A DNA stretch of 15,419 bases from JAZFYD01 sp036443405 (GTDB lineage Bacteria; Planctomycetota; PLA2): positions 1-15,419 of the forward strand of contig JAZFYD010000159.1 in assembly GCA_036443405.1 (NCBI GenBank). Reading direction: 5' to 3'. The position numbers and the translations under genes were made by a program. The notes under the pieces were generated by a model. It searched no databases. It was not told where the DNA came from and saw only the letters and a program-made list of their open reading frames with translations. Shown here in pieces: positions 7,804 through 14,990 of this stretch. Positions within the stretch are counted from its first letter, which is position 1. Every line of letters starts with the position of its first letter.

Positions 7804-10800
7804 ATGGCACGCAAATGGACGCAGCTGGCATTTCTCGCCACCCTGGCCTCCGCCGCCGCGATCGGGTCGGCGCAGGATGATCTCCACCGCCCCCCCGCCA
7901 ACGGCCCGCGGCGCGACGACCCGGGCTGGCACGCGCTTGTGGGCGCCACGGTGCACATCTCTCCCGGCAAAGTCGTCGAGGACTTTAAAGTCGTGATTCG
8001 TAACGGTCGCATCACGACGGTGAGCCCGAATCCGGTACAGCAAGGGGCGCGGATCTGGGACATGACCGGCCGCCACATCTACGCCGGCCTTATCGACGCC
8101 TACGTCGAGGTGGATGCGCCGCAGCCGCGCGCGGACGCCGGCGGCGTGCACTGGAACACCAAGGTGACGCCGCAGCGCTCCGCACTCCACGGCGACGGCA
8201 TCGACAAGAAGACGGTAAAAGAGCTGCGTGAGCTGGGATTCACGGCTGCCGTGATCGCGCCGCGCGGTGGGATCTTCCGCGGCACCGGCGCACTCGTGGC
8301 GCTGGCGAACCACCCGGGTTCCAACAAACCGCCCGTCTACCGGACCGATGTCTACCAATCGATCGCGTTCGAACGATTCACCGGCTCAAACCGCGGATAC
8401 CCCACCGCGCAGATGGGCGCCATCGCGGTCATCCGCCAGAGCCTTCTCGACGTGGGGTGGCTGCGGGAAAAACGCCAAGCGGGACTCCACGGAGGTCCGA
8501 GCGCGTTGTTCGCGCTTGCGACGCCCAAGGGGCGGACGCCGCTTCTGTTCGACACGGCGGACGAACTCGAAGCGTTGCGCGCGGCGAGGATCGGCCGGGA
8601 GTTCAACCGTCGCAGCGTCCTGTTGGGCAGCGGCCGCGAGTTCCGCCGGCTGGACGCGATCGCGAAGGACAAGCTCTCGATCATCCTTCCGCTCAACTAT
8701 CCGACGCGGCCCGTGGTCGAAACGCTGGGCGATCAGGACGTCACAGATCTGCGGACACTGATGACGTGGGAGCAGGCGCCGACAAACGCGCGCCGTTTGG
8801 ACGCCGCGGGCATCCCCGTTTCGTTGACCACCTCCAAACTGGAACGCCGCAAGCGTTTTCGCAAAAACCTGCGCGAGGCGATCCGTCACGGTCTTTCGAC
8901 GGACCGCGCCCTCGCGATGCTCACAACGAATCCCGCGGAGTTGCTCGGAGTCGCGGACCGCCTCGGCAAGGTCGCGCCCGGCATGATCGCCAACCTCACG
9001 ATCACCGACGGGCCGTTGTTCAAAAAGGAAACAAAGGTGCGCTCGGTCTTCATCGACGGTGTGCATCACCGCGTCGACAAGGACGACAAACCGGACCTGC
9101 GCGGCCGCTGGGCTCTGAAGCTCGTCGCTCCGCACGACGCGATCACCGAACTCGTGATGAAGGGCAAGGACCGGATCGAAGCGGTTTTTGGCAAGAAGAA
9201 GATCGTCGCGAAACACGTCGAGCTCGGCGCGCGGCGCCTACAGTTCACGCTGCTCGTGAACGGCGAGGTCCTCTCGTTCGCGGCGACGGTCGACGGCGAT
9301 ACGCTCTCGGGCGACTTCGGCAAGATCGGCGGCGAGATGATGCCGTGGTCGGCGACGCGCACGGCGCCCAATGAAAAACCCAAGGAGAAAAAGGGCCCCG
9401 GCGCCCCCAACGTCCCGGAGGAATACGGCGTGCCGTTTGGCGCGTTTGCGCTGCCGAGCGCGCCGCCTGCGGACAAGCTGCGCGTGGTCGGCGGCACCGT
9501 GTGGACCTGCGGCCCCGCCGGCATCATCGAAAATGGCGAGGTGCGCATCGAAGACGGCAAGATCGTCTACGTCGGCGAGCGGCGCGACGAAAACGCCGAC
9601 GGGTTCACGGTGTGGGACGCGACGGGCAAGCACGTCACGCCGGGCATCATCGATTGCCACTCCCACACGGGCATCTCCAAGGGCATCAACGACTCGGGCC
9701 AGGCGGTCACCGCCGAGGTGCGCATCGCCGACGTCACGAACCCGGATTCGATCAGTTGGTACCGGCAGCTCGCCGGCGGGGTGACGACGGTCAACAGCCT
9801 CCACGGTTCGGCGAACCCGATCGGCGGACAGAACTGCGTCAACAAGGTCCGTTGGGGTGCGCCCCATCCCGACGACATGCACTTTCAGGAAGCGCCGCAG
9901 GGCATCAAGTTCGCGCTGGGCGAAAACGTCAAGCAATCCAACTGGGGCGACAAGTTCAAGACCCGCTACCCGCAGACACGCATGGGCGTCGAGACGCTGA
10001 TGCGCGACCGCTTCCTCGCGGCGCGCGCGTACGCAAAGTCACGAAAGGACTCGGGCCCGACGGTGCGGCGCGACCTTGAGCTGGATGCGATCGCGGAAAT
10101 TCTCGCGGGTACGCGGCTGATCCACTGCCACAGCTACAGACAGGACGAGATCCTCATGCTGTGCCGCCTCGCGGGCGAGTTCGGCTTCAAGATCGGGACC
10201 TTCCAGCACGTGCTCGAGGGTTACAAGGTCGCGGACGCAATCAAGGAGCACGCGCTCGGCGGTTCCGCGTTTTCCGATTGGTGGGCGTACAAGGTCGAGG
10301 TGCAGGACGCGATCCCGACCAACGGCGCGATCATGCACGAGGTCGGCGTCGTCGTGAGTTTCAATTCCGACTCCGACGATCACGCGCGGCGCCTCAACGT
10401 GGAGGCGGCCAAGGCCATCAAGTACGGCGGCGTCCCACGGGCCGAGGCGCTGAAGTTCGTCACCCTGAACGCGGCGATCCAACTCGGCATCGGCCATCTC
10501 GTTGGGTCGCTCGAAAGAGGCAAACACGCCGACCTCGCGATTTGGTCCGGCGATCCTCTGTCGGCGTTCAGCAAATGCGAAGCGACGTGGGTCGATGGGA
10601 AGAACCGCTTCTCGCTCGCCAAGGACCAGGAGCTGCGCGAGCGCGCGGCGAAAGAGCGCATTCGCATTCTGAAGAAGCTGCTCGGCGGCGAGCGCGATGA
10701 CGAGTTCGAAGACGAGGACGAGGAAGACGACGAGCGCACACGAAGACGGCGGCGGCGCCGCCGCGGGCCGGTGGAGGCGTGGCAGCGCCTGCAGCGCGAA

Positions 10801-10860
10801 CACGAGGAAACCGACGACGCGCGCTGCGGCGTCTGCGGTTGCTACGAGGGGGCACGGTGA
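7804..10860 (+). CDS. Exported tandem amidohydrolase fusion (one metal-less and one intact module)
   Basis: The 1018-residue protein has a signal peptide (core LAFLATLASAAAIG, cleavage after GSA at about residue 23). Two amidohydrolase-superfamily modules follow. Module 1 (about 45-430) keeps the fold signature GLIDAYVEV but has Tyr100 and Glu102 where the metal-binding HxH should be, and TTSK (342-345) where the catalytic Asp is expected. A beta-rich segment starting DLRGRW (431-436) runs to about 525, then a Lys/Pro linker. Module 2 (about 556-950) has a full ligand set: DCHSH (617-621), HCH (774-776), His802 and NSDSDDH with Asp856. It is thus the likely catalytic unit, hydrolysing a C-N bond in a cyclic amide or similar; the substrate is unknown. 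The C-terminus has an acidic run (965-977), eight Arg (980-987) and CGVCGC (1008-1013). It is translationally coupled to the next gene. Confidence 0.88.
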   Translation: MARKWTQLAFLATLASAAAIGSAQDDLHRPPANGPRRDDPGWHALVGATVHISPGKVVEDFKVVIRNGRITTVSPNPVQQGARIWDMTGRHIYAGLIDAYVEVDAPQPRADAGGVHWNTKVTPQRSALHGDGIDKKTVKELRELGFTAAVIAPRGGIFRGTGALVALANHPGSNKPPVYRTDVYQSIAFERFTGSNRGYPTAQMGAIAVIRQSLLDVGWLREKRQAGLHGGPSALFALATPKGRTPLLFDTADELEALRAARIGREFNRRSVLLGSGREFRRLDAIAKDKLSIILPLNYPTRPVVETLGDQDVTDLRTLMTWEQAPTNARRLDAAGIPVSLTTSKLERRKRFRKNLREAIRHGLSTDRALAMLTTNPAELLGVADRLGKVAPGMIANLTITDGPLFKKETKVRSVFIDGVHHRVDKDDKPDLRGRWALKLVAPHDAITELVMKGKDRIEAVFGKKKIVAKHVELGARRLQFTLLVNGEVLSFAATVDGDTLSGDFGKIGGEMMPWSATRTAPNEKPKEKKGPGAPNVPEEYGVPFGAFALPSAPPADKLRVVGGTVWTCGPAGIIENGEVRIEDGKIVYVGERRDENADGFTVWDATGKHVTPGIIDCHSHTGISKGINDSGQAVTAEVRIADVTNPDSISWYRQLAGGVTTVNSLHGSANPIGGQNCVNKVRWGAPHPDDMHFQEAPQGIKFALGENVKQSNWGDKFKTRYPQTRMGVETLMRDRFLAARAYAKSRKDSGPTVRRDLELDAIAEILAGTRLIHCHSYRQDEILMLCRLAGEFGFKIGTFQHVLEGYKVADAIKEHALGGSAFSDWWAYKVEVQDAIPTNGAIMHEVGVVVSFNSDSDDHARRLNVEAAKAIKYGGVPRAEALKFVTLNAAIQLGIGHLVGSLERGKHADLAIWSGDPLSAFSKCEATWVDGKNRFSLAKDQELRERAAKERIRILKKLLGGERDDEFEDEDEEDDERTRRRRRRRRGPVEAWQRLQREHEETDDARCGVCGCYEGAR

Positions 10861-10862
10861 TG
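10846..10862 (+). promoter_or_regulatory. Ribosome-binding site and TGATG stop/start overlap
   Basis: GAGGGGG at 10846-10852 lies inside the last codons of the fusion gene, 7 bases before ATG 10860-10862. That ATG shares its A with the TGA stop (10858-10860). This fixes the start of the downstream gene and indicates translational coupling. Confidence 0.75.
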
Positions 10863-12167
10863 CGATTCACACACCTTCTCCTGCTCGGTTGCATGACCGC
10901 GGGGGTTTCGGCCCAAGACCTGACCCCGAAGGCGGGCCCGCAGAAGATGCCGACGGTACTCGTGAACGCGACCATCCACACGGTCAGCGGCCCGGTCATC
11001 GCAAAGGGCTTTGTGCTGTTCGAAAAGGGCCGCATCACGCAGATCGGCGAAGGCGAGCGCATGTTCCCGGCGACGTTCCGGCTGATCGACTGCACGGGCA
11101 AGCACGTCTACCCGGGCCTGATCAGCGCGCAGACGCAACTCGGGCTGCGCGAGATCGGCGCCGTCCGGGCGAGCCGCGACTTCGCCGAGGTCGGCCAGGT
11201 GACGCCGGAGGTGCGCGCGGCCGTGGCGATCAACCCGGACTCGACGCTGATCCCGGTCGCGCGGTCGAACGGGATCCTGACCGCGGCGGTGTTACCGCGC
11301 GGCGGCCTGCTGCCCGGGCGCGCGAGCGTCGTGCGGCTGGAGGGTTGGACCTGGGAAGAGATGGTGATCGACGCCGACGCCGGTCTGGTCGTCAACTGGC
11401 CGTCCGTGCGCCCGACCGCCAACCGGCGGTTCGACCCGTCGATGGAGAAACAGCGAAACGAGATCCGCGACCGCCTGCAGCGCATTCGCGACACGTTTGA
11501 GCAGGCGCGCGCCTACCTCGCCACCCGGGCCGCGGATGCCTCGACGCCGGTCGATCTCCGCTGGGAGGGCATGCGCTCCGTGTTGGAGGGCAAGAAACCG
11601 ATCCTGGTGCACGCGATCGACTACGACCAGATCGTCTCGGCCGTCACGTTCGCGGCGAAGCAAGAGCTTCGCATCGTGATCCTGGGCGGACGCGACGCGC
11701 CGCTTTGCGCGGATCTGATGCGCAAGCACAAGGTGCCCGTGATCGTGCCGGGCGTATTCCGTTGGCCCAAGCGCCGCGACCAGGGGTACGACCACGGCTA
11801 CCAACTCCCCCAGCGCCTCGAAGCCGCCGGCATCGACTGGTGCATGACCAGCGGCGACCGCGGCGCCCACGAGCGCAACCTGCCGTATGCCGCGGCGATG
11901 GCTGTTGCGCACGGGCTCGACAAGAAGATCGCCCTCGAATCGATCACGCTGCGCCCGGCCCGCATCCTCGGCCTCGGCAAAGAGCTCGGCTCCATCGACC
12001 AGGGCAAACGCGCCACGATGATCGTGACGGACGGCGATCCGCTCGAAGTCACCACCCACGTGCTGCAAGCCTTCATCGACGGCCGCGAAGTGGACCTGTC
12101 GAACAAGCAGACGGAGTTGGACAAGAAGTACCGCGAGAAGTACCGGCAGCTCGGCCTCATGAAGTGA
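10860..12167 (+). CDS. Exported amidohydrolase-like protein lacking the HxH metal motif
   Basis: The 435-residue protein starts at the coupled ATG 10860 with a signal peptide (core LLLLGCMTAG, cleavage after VSA near residue 18). The Cys at 11 is a poor lipobox, so ordinary secretion is more likely. It has the composite beta domain and barrel of the imidazolonepropionase-type amidohydrolases: LVNATIHTVSG near the N-terminus, GKHVYPGLISAQTQLGL at 80-96, and a C-terminal segment LGSIDQGKRATMIVTDGDPL. The usual D-x-H-x-H is replaced by Ser89-Ala-Gln91-Thr-Gln93, so binuclear metal catalysis as in the family is unlikely. Asp333 in TSGDRGAHE may correspond to the conserved Asp. The coupling to the fusion protein suggests a complex or shared pathway, with this chain as a partner or regulatory subunit; that is inference. 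Confidence 0.87.
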   Translation: MRFTHLLLLGCMTAGVSAQDLTPKAGPQKMPTVLVNATIHTVSGPVIAKGFVLFEKGRITQIGEGERMFPATFRLIDCTGKHVYPGLISAQTQLGLREIGAVRASRDFAEVGQVTPEVRAAVAINPDSTLIPVARSNGILTAAVLPRGGLLPGRASVVRLEGWTWEEMVIDADAGLVVNWPSVRPTANRRFDPSMEKQRNEIRDRLQRIRDTFEQARAYLATRAADASTPVDLRWEGMRSVLEGKKPILVHAIDYDQIVSAVTFAAKQELRIVILGGRDAPLCADLMRKHKVPVIVPGVFRWPKRRDQGYDHGYQLPQRLEAAGIDWCMTSGDRGAHERNLPYAAAMAVAHGLDKKIALESITLRPARILGLGKELGSIDQGKRATMIVTDGDPLEVTTHVLQAFIDGREVDLSNKQTELDKKYREKYRQLGLMK

Positions 12168-12192
12168 GGCCAAGCTCCCCGGCCTTGGCCTC
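12166..12192 (+). terminator. Possible terminator hairpin after the amidohydrolase operon
   Basis: GAGGCCAAG (12166-12174) pairs perfectly with CTTGGCCTC (12184-12192) across a 9-base loop, starting within the TGA stop codon (12165-12167). The stem is GC-rich but lacks a following T run. An alternative hairpin, GGCCTCA (12153-12159) with TGAGGCC (12165-12171), would compete with it. Confidence 0.45.
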
Positions 12193-12656
12193 GGCCTTGT
12201 GCGTCGGACCCCACCACCCTCGGTCCCCAGACCACTGCCCCCAGACCCCTCACGCCGATCACACGTCCTTTCGGGGCATGAAGCAGCGATTTCCTTGGAC
12301 TACCGAGGAACCTGCCACACAACTTCACCCTCTTCGTCCCGCACGTGAATGGTGTTGGCACCCGCCCACGTCTCGGCTGATGTCTCTTTGGGTGTGATCC
12401 CGACGTAGGGCCGTCCCGCCACATCGACGCCAAGCTTCAATCGCCGCGAGAGAAAGAAGAACGAGCCGTCCCCGGGCGGCCCGACTCCCCAGCCGGACTG
12501 AGACTCGTTCTTTTCGTCGCGGAGTTGTAGCCAGGCAGCGCCTCTCGCCGGCCCTGCCAATTTGAACGCGAACGCATGTTCTGGCGACGCCGCGGGGCGG
12601 TGGCAAGGGGACCGAGAGCTGAGGCACGACGCATGAGGCCAAGGCCGAGGCCGAGG
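12179..12656. repeat. Imperfect GGCC-rich inverted repeat pair flanking the intergenic region
   Basis: The left copy (12179-12206), read on the minus strand, is CGACGCA then CAAGGCC-GAGGCC-AAGGCC. The right copy (12627-12656), read on the plus strand, is CGACGCA then TGAGGCC-AAGGCC-GAGGCC. The two align without gaps and differ at a few A/G or C/T positions. They lie about 420 bases apart in inverted orientation. TGAGGCCAAG also occurs directly at 12165-12174 and 12634-12643. No flanking target duplication was recognised. Confidence 0.5.
12300..12560 (-). pseudogene. Short minus-strand frame, possible remnant of a small protein gene
   Basis: The frame ends at TAG (12302-12300) and its only usable in-frame initiator is TTG at 12560. 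Reading further upstream stays open for roughly 100 bases to a TGA, without ATG or GTG. The translation alternates strand-like segments with D/E-G turns and ends in IHVRDEEGEVVWQVPR. That style resembles the C-terminus of small beta-rich proteins and looks less random than the shadow frames nearby. Third codon positions are G/C rich. An intact N-terminus is not visible, so it may be a 5'-decayed gene, a TTG-started small CDS, or chance. No family is assigned. Confidence 0.3.
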
Positions 12657-12688
12657 GTTTGTGGTGAAGTATCCTCTTCACCACAAAC
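12657..12688 (+). promoter_or_regulatory. Perfect 13-bp hairpin abutting the ABC-F start codon
   Basis: GTTTGTGGTGAAG (12657-12669) and CTTCACCACAAAC (12676-12688) are perfectly complementary around a 6-base loop. The right arm ends on the base before ATG 12689. No Shine-Dalgarno site lies between hairpin and start. In RNA it could occlude the start region; as DNA it could be an operator for a dimeric repressor. Neither role is demonstrated. Confidence 0.55.
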
Positions 12689-14650
12689 ATGGCCCTCATC
12701 ACTGCCGGCGATCTCTCCCACACCTTCGACGACCGCATCATCTTCGAGGGGGCTTCCTTGCACATCTCACCGGGGGCGCGGATCGGGGTGATCGGTCGCA
12801 ACGGCACGGGCAAGTCGACCCTGCTCAACATCCTGGCGGAAAAGCTCGAACCGTCAGGCGGCCGCGTCGACCGCCAGCGCGGCGTGCGGGTCGGGCACCA
12901 AACGCAGGAACTGCGCTTCCAACCGGGCGCGACCGTGCGCGAGGAGTTGCTCGCGGTATTCGCCGAGGCGCACGACCGCGAGCGCGAGCTGCGCCGCCTC
13001 GAGGAGCAGCTGGCCGGGGACGTCGACGAGGCGGAGCAAAAGCGCCTGCTCGTCCGCTACGAGGAGTTGCAACAGGCGCACCAGGCGTCGCGCACGTTCG
13101 ACGTGGACCGGCGCATCGAAACCGTGCTCACGAGCCTCGGCCTGCCCGAGTCGGCGTGGGACCAGGGCATCGATCGCTTCTCCGGCGGCGAACGCAACGT
13201 GATCGGCCTCGCGCGCGTGATCCTGAGCGAACCCGACGTGATGCTGCTCGACGAACCCAGCAACCATCTCGACATGGAAGGCATCGAGTGGTTCATCGAG
13301 TTTCTAAAACGCACGCCCGCCGCCGTGGTCATGGTGAGCCACAACCGCCACCTCCTCGACGAGACGGTGAAACGCATCTGGGAAATCGAGCGCTGCAAGT
13401 TCGCGAGCTGGGCGGGCAACTACAGCGCGTTCAAGCAACTCAAGGCCGAAGCACTTGCGCTGCAGGAGCGGCAGTACAAAGCGCAGCGCAAGACGATCGA
13501 GCGCTTGGAATTCCAGGCCCGGCGGCTGCGCGACATGGCCAACGCGTACGACGATCCGGGACAAGCCAAACGCGCGAAGGCGATGATGCGCCGCATAGAG
13601 CAGATGGACCAGGTCGATCGCCCCGAGACCGCGGAGCGCACGTTCAAGGCGCGGCTGTCCACCGGCGAGCGCCACGGCCGCATCGCGGTGCAGGTGAAGG
13701 ATCTCACGTTCCAATACGAGGAGCGGTTGATCTTCGATCGCGCGGAGCTGGAAATCGAACAGGGCGACCGTGTCTGCCTCGTGGGACCGAACGGCAGCGG
13801 CAAGACGACGCTGTTCCGGCAACTCCTCGAGCACGGTTCGTGGGAACACGAAACGCTGCGGCTCGGCAAGTCCGTGCGCATCGGCGAGTACCGGCAGCTC
13901 CACGACATCCTCGACCACGAAGCGACACTCGAGGAGTGGATGAGCCGCGAAACCGGCCTATCACGTTCGGACTCGGCTCGCCTGCTGCACCGCTTCCTGT
14001 TTTCACGCGACGACCTCGACCGGCGCATCGAAACACTCAGCGGCGGCGAAAAGAGCCGGCTGCAGCTCGCGCGCCTCGTCCACCACAAAGTGAACCTGCT
14101 GCTGCTCGACGAGCCGACGAACCACCTGGACCTCGAAGCGTGCGAGCAACTCGAAGCGATGCTGCGCGAGTTCGACGGTACGCTCATCATCATCAGCCAC
14201 GATCGCTATTTCCTCGACAAGCTCGTGGACCGCGTCGTGGAAGTGAAGGACCGAAAGCTCCAGACGTTTGGCGGCGGCTTCGCGCAGTGGTGGGAATCCA
14301 AACAGGCGGAGCGGGAGAAACGCCGCAAGGGCGCGCTAGAGCTCAAGAGCCAAAAGGACGCGGCGCAGCGTGACAAACAGTCCGCGCGGCAAGACCACGA
14401 GGACAAAAAAGCCCGCCAGCGCGAACTGCGCAAACTGCGCCAGAGGCTCTCTGGCCTGGAGTCGCGCATCGCGGATCTCGAAGCCCGCCACGAGGACCTG
14501 AAGGTCGCGCTGGCCGACGCCTACGGCGGCGCCGTTCCGCCGCACAAAGCCGAGCAGCTCAACCAGGAGTTCCAGGAGGTGCAGGCGGAAATCGAAAAGA
14601 GCTACGCGGAGTGGGAGGAACTCGCTGCGTCGCTGGAGGCCGCGGAGTAA
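12689..14650 (+). CDS. ABC-F family ATPase (Uup/YheS/EttA-like ribosome-associated ATPase)
   Basis: The soluble 653-residue protein carries two ATP-binding cassettes and no membrane segments. The first has Walker A GRNGTGKST (36-44), signature SGGER (165-169) and Walker B LLDEPSNHLD with Asp188-Glu189. The second has GPNGSGKTT (366-374), SGGEK (451-455), LLDEPTNHLD with Asp474-Glu475, and the ISHDRYFLD switch. A charged helical linker between cassettes (about 250-325) matches the ABC-F P-site-tRNA-interacting extension. The C-terminal ~100 residues are a Lys/Arg/Glu-rich coiled coil, as in Uup. ABC-F proteins act on ribosomes, modulating translation, protecting from antibiotics or resolving stalls; which applies here cannot be told. 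ATG 12689 gives the family-typical start MALITAGDLSHTF. A hairpin sits directly upstream. The next gene begins 2 bases after its TAA. Confidence 0.94.
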   Translation: MALITAGDLSHTFDDRIIFEGASLHISPGARIGVIGRNGTGKSTLLNILAEKLEPSGGRVDRQRGVRVGHQTQELRFQPGATVREELLAVFAEAHDRERELRRLEEQLAGDVDEAEQKRLLVRYEELQQAHQASRTFDVDRRIETVLTSLGLPESAWDQGIDRFSGGERNVIGLARVILSEPDVMLLDEPSNHLDMEGIEWFIEFLKRTPAAVVMVSHNRHLLDETVKRIWEIERCKFASWAGNYSAFKQLKAEALALQERQYKAQRKTIERLEFQARRLRDMANAYDDPGQAKRAKAMMRRIEQMDQVDRPETAERTFKARLSTGERHGRIAVQVKDLTFQYEERLIFDRAELEIEQGDRVCLVGPNGSGKTTLFRQLLEHGSWEHETLRLGKSVRIGEYRQLHDILDHEATLEEWMSRETGLSRSDSARLLHRFLFSRDDLDRRIETLSGGEKSRLQLARLVHHKVNLLLLDEPTNHLDLEACEQLEAMLREFDGTLIIISHDRYFLDKLVDRVVEVKDRKLQTFGGGFAQWWESKQAEREKRRKGALELKSQKDAAQRDKQSARQDHEDKKARQRELRKLRQRLSGLESRIADLEARHEDLKVALADAYGGAVPPHKAEQLNQEFQEVQAEIEKSYAEWEELAASLEAAE

Positions 14651-14652
14651 CC

Positions 14653-14955
14653 ATGGGCCAAGTTCGCGCGCTGTTCCCGCCGCAGGCTCCGATGCCGTTC
14701 ACCCGCGAGGTCATCGAGGAGATCGGAGACTTCCAGATGGGTTGTTACGGGCTGCAAAAGGACAAGACCGTGGTCTTCATCGGCGGCGGCGACATTCGGG
14801 CAGGCATGCTCGGCCACCTCGACGGAGACAACGAAGCGATCACGCGCGAGGCGCCGACGCACTGGATCGGAATCGTGAGCGTGCATTGGGAGGCGCTGCT
14901 CGGCGAGTTCATCGCGGAGTACGACCCGGTGTGCAACCGGGACGCCTCGGCCTGA
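14653..14955 (+). CDS. Small protein with a GIY-YIG nuclease-like pattern
   Basis: The 100-residue protein starts at ATG 14653, two bases after the ABC-F stop, with GGAG at 14644-14647 as ribosome-binding site. The two genes are therefore probably co-transcribed. The sequence follows the GIY-YIG nuclease plan in order: GCYGL (30-34) for the GIY strand, VFIG (41-44) for YIG, DIRAGMLGHL (47-56) with Arg49 for the catalytic Arg helix, and LLGEFIAEYDPVCN (82-95) with Glu85 as metal ligand and terminal Asn95. Tyr of YIG is replaced by Phe42. The family call rests on this pattern alone. If correct, it could be a single-domain nuclease or a degenerate nucleic-acid-binding relative. It is not a membrane or secreted protein. 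A longer in-frame ATG at 14611 overlaps the ABC-F gene and is less likely. Confidence 0.7.
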   Translation: MGQVRALFPPQAPMPFTREVIEEIGDFQMGCYGLQKDKTVVFIGGGDIRAGMLGHLDGDNEAITREAPTHWIGIVSVHWEALLGEFIAEYDPVCNRDASA

Positions 14956-14990
14956 GCTTCGGCCTGTCTGTTCGCCTGGGAAAAAGCGAG

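Larger units (their letters stand above)
12168..12688. other. 521-bp region without a confident gene, upstream of the ABC-F gene
   Basis: The stretch holds GGCC-rich repeats at both ends, a short minus-strand frame at 12300-12560 that may be a gene remnant, and a 13-bp hairpin immediately before the ABC-F start. No tRNA, small-RNA signature or plus-strand gene was recognised. A promoter for the ABC-F gene is expected somewhere in its last 150 bases, but no clear boxes could be assigned. Confidence 0.6.

Noticed and set aside
7735..8358. Extension of the FKBP frame upstream to 8358
   Set aside because: It would bury a good signal peptide and run opposite the 5' part of the amidohydrolase fusion gene. 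The GTG at 7734 explains the data.
10779..10859. Earlier ATG for the second amidohydrolase gene at 10779
   Set aside because: The added residues are Arg/Ala-rich shadow of the upstream gene and would displace the signal peptide. ATG 10860 has GAGGGGG at good spacing.
10860..10895. Lipoprotein signal on the second amidohydrolase (LLGC at residues 8-11)
   Set aside because: The Cys is very early, the -2 position is Leu, and a normal cleavage site VSA-QD follows. Ordinary secretion fits better.
12657..12688. A metabolite riboswitch before the ABC-F gene
   Set aside because: Only one simple stem is present, with no multi-helix aptamer pattern or conserved junction that I recognise.
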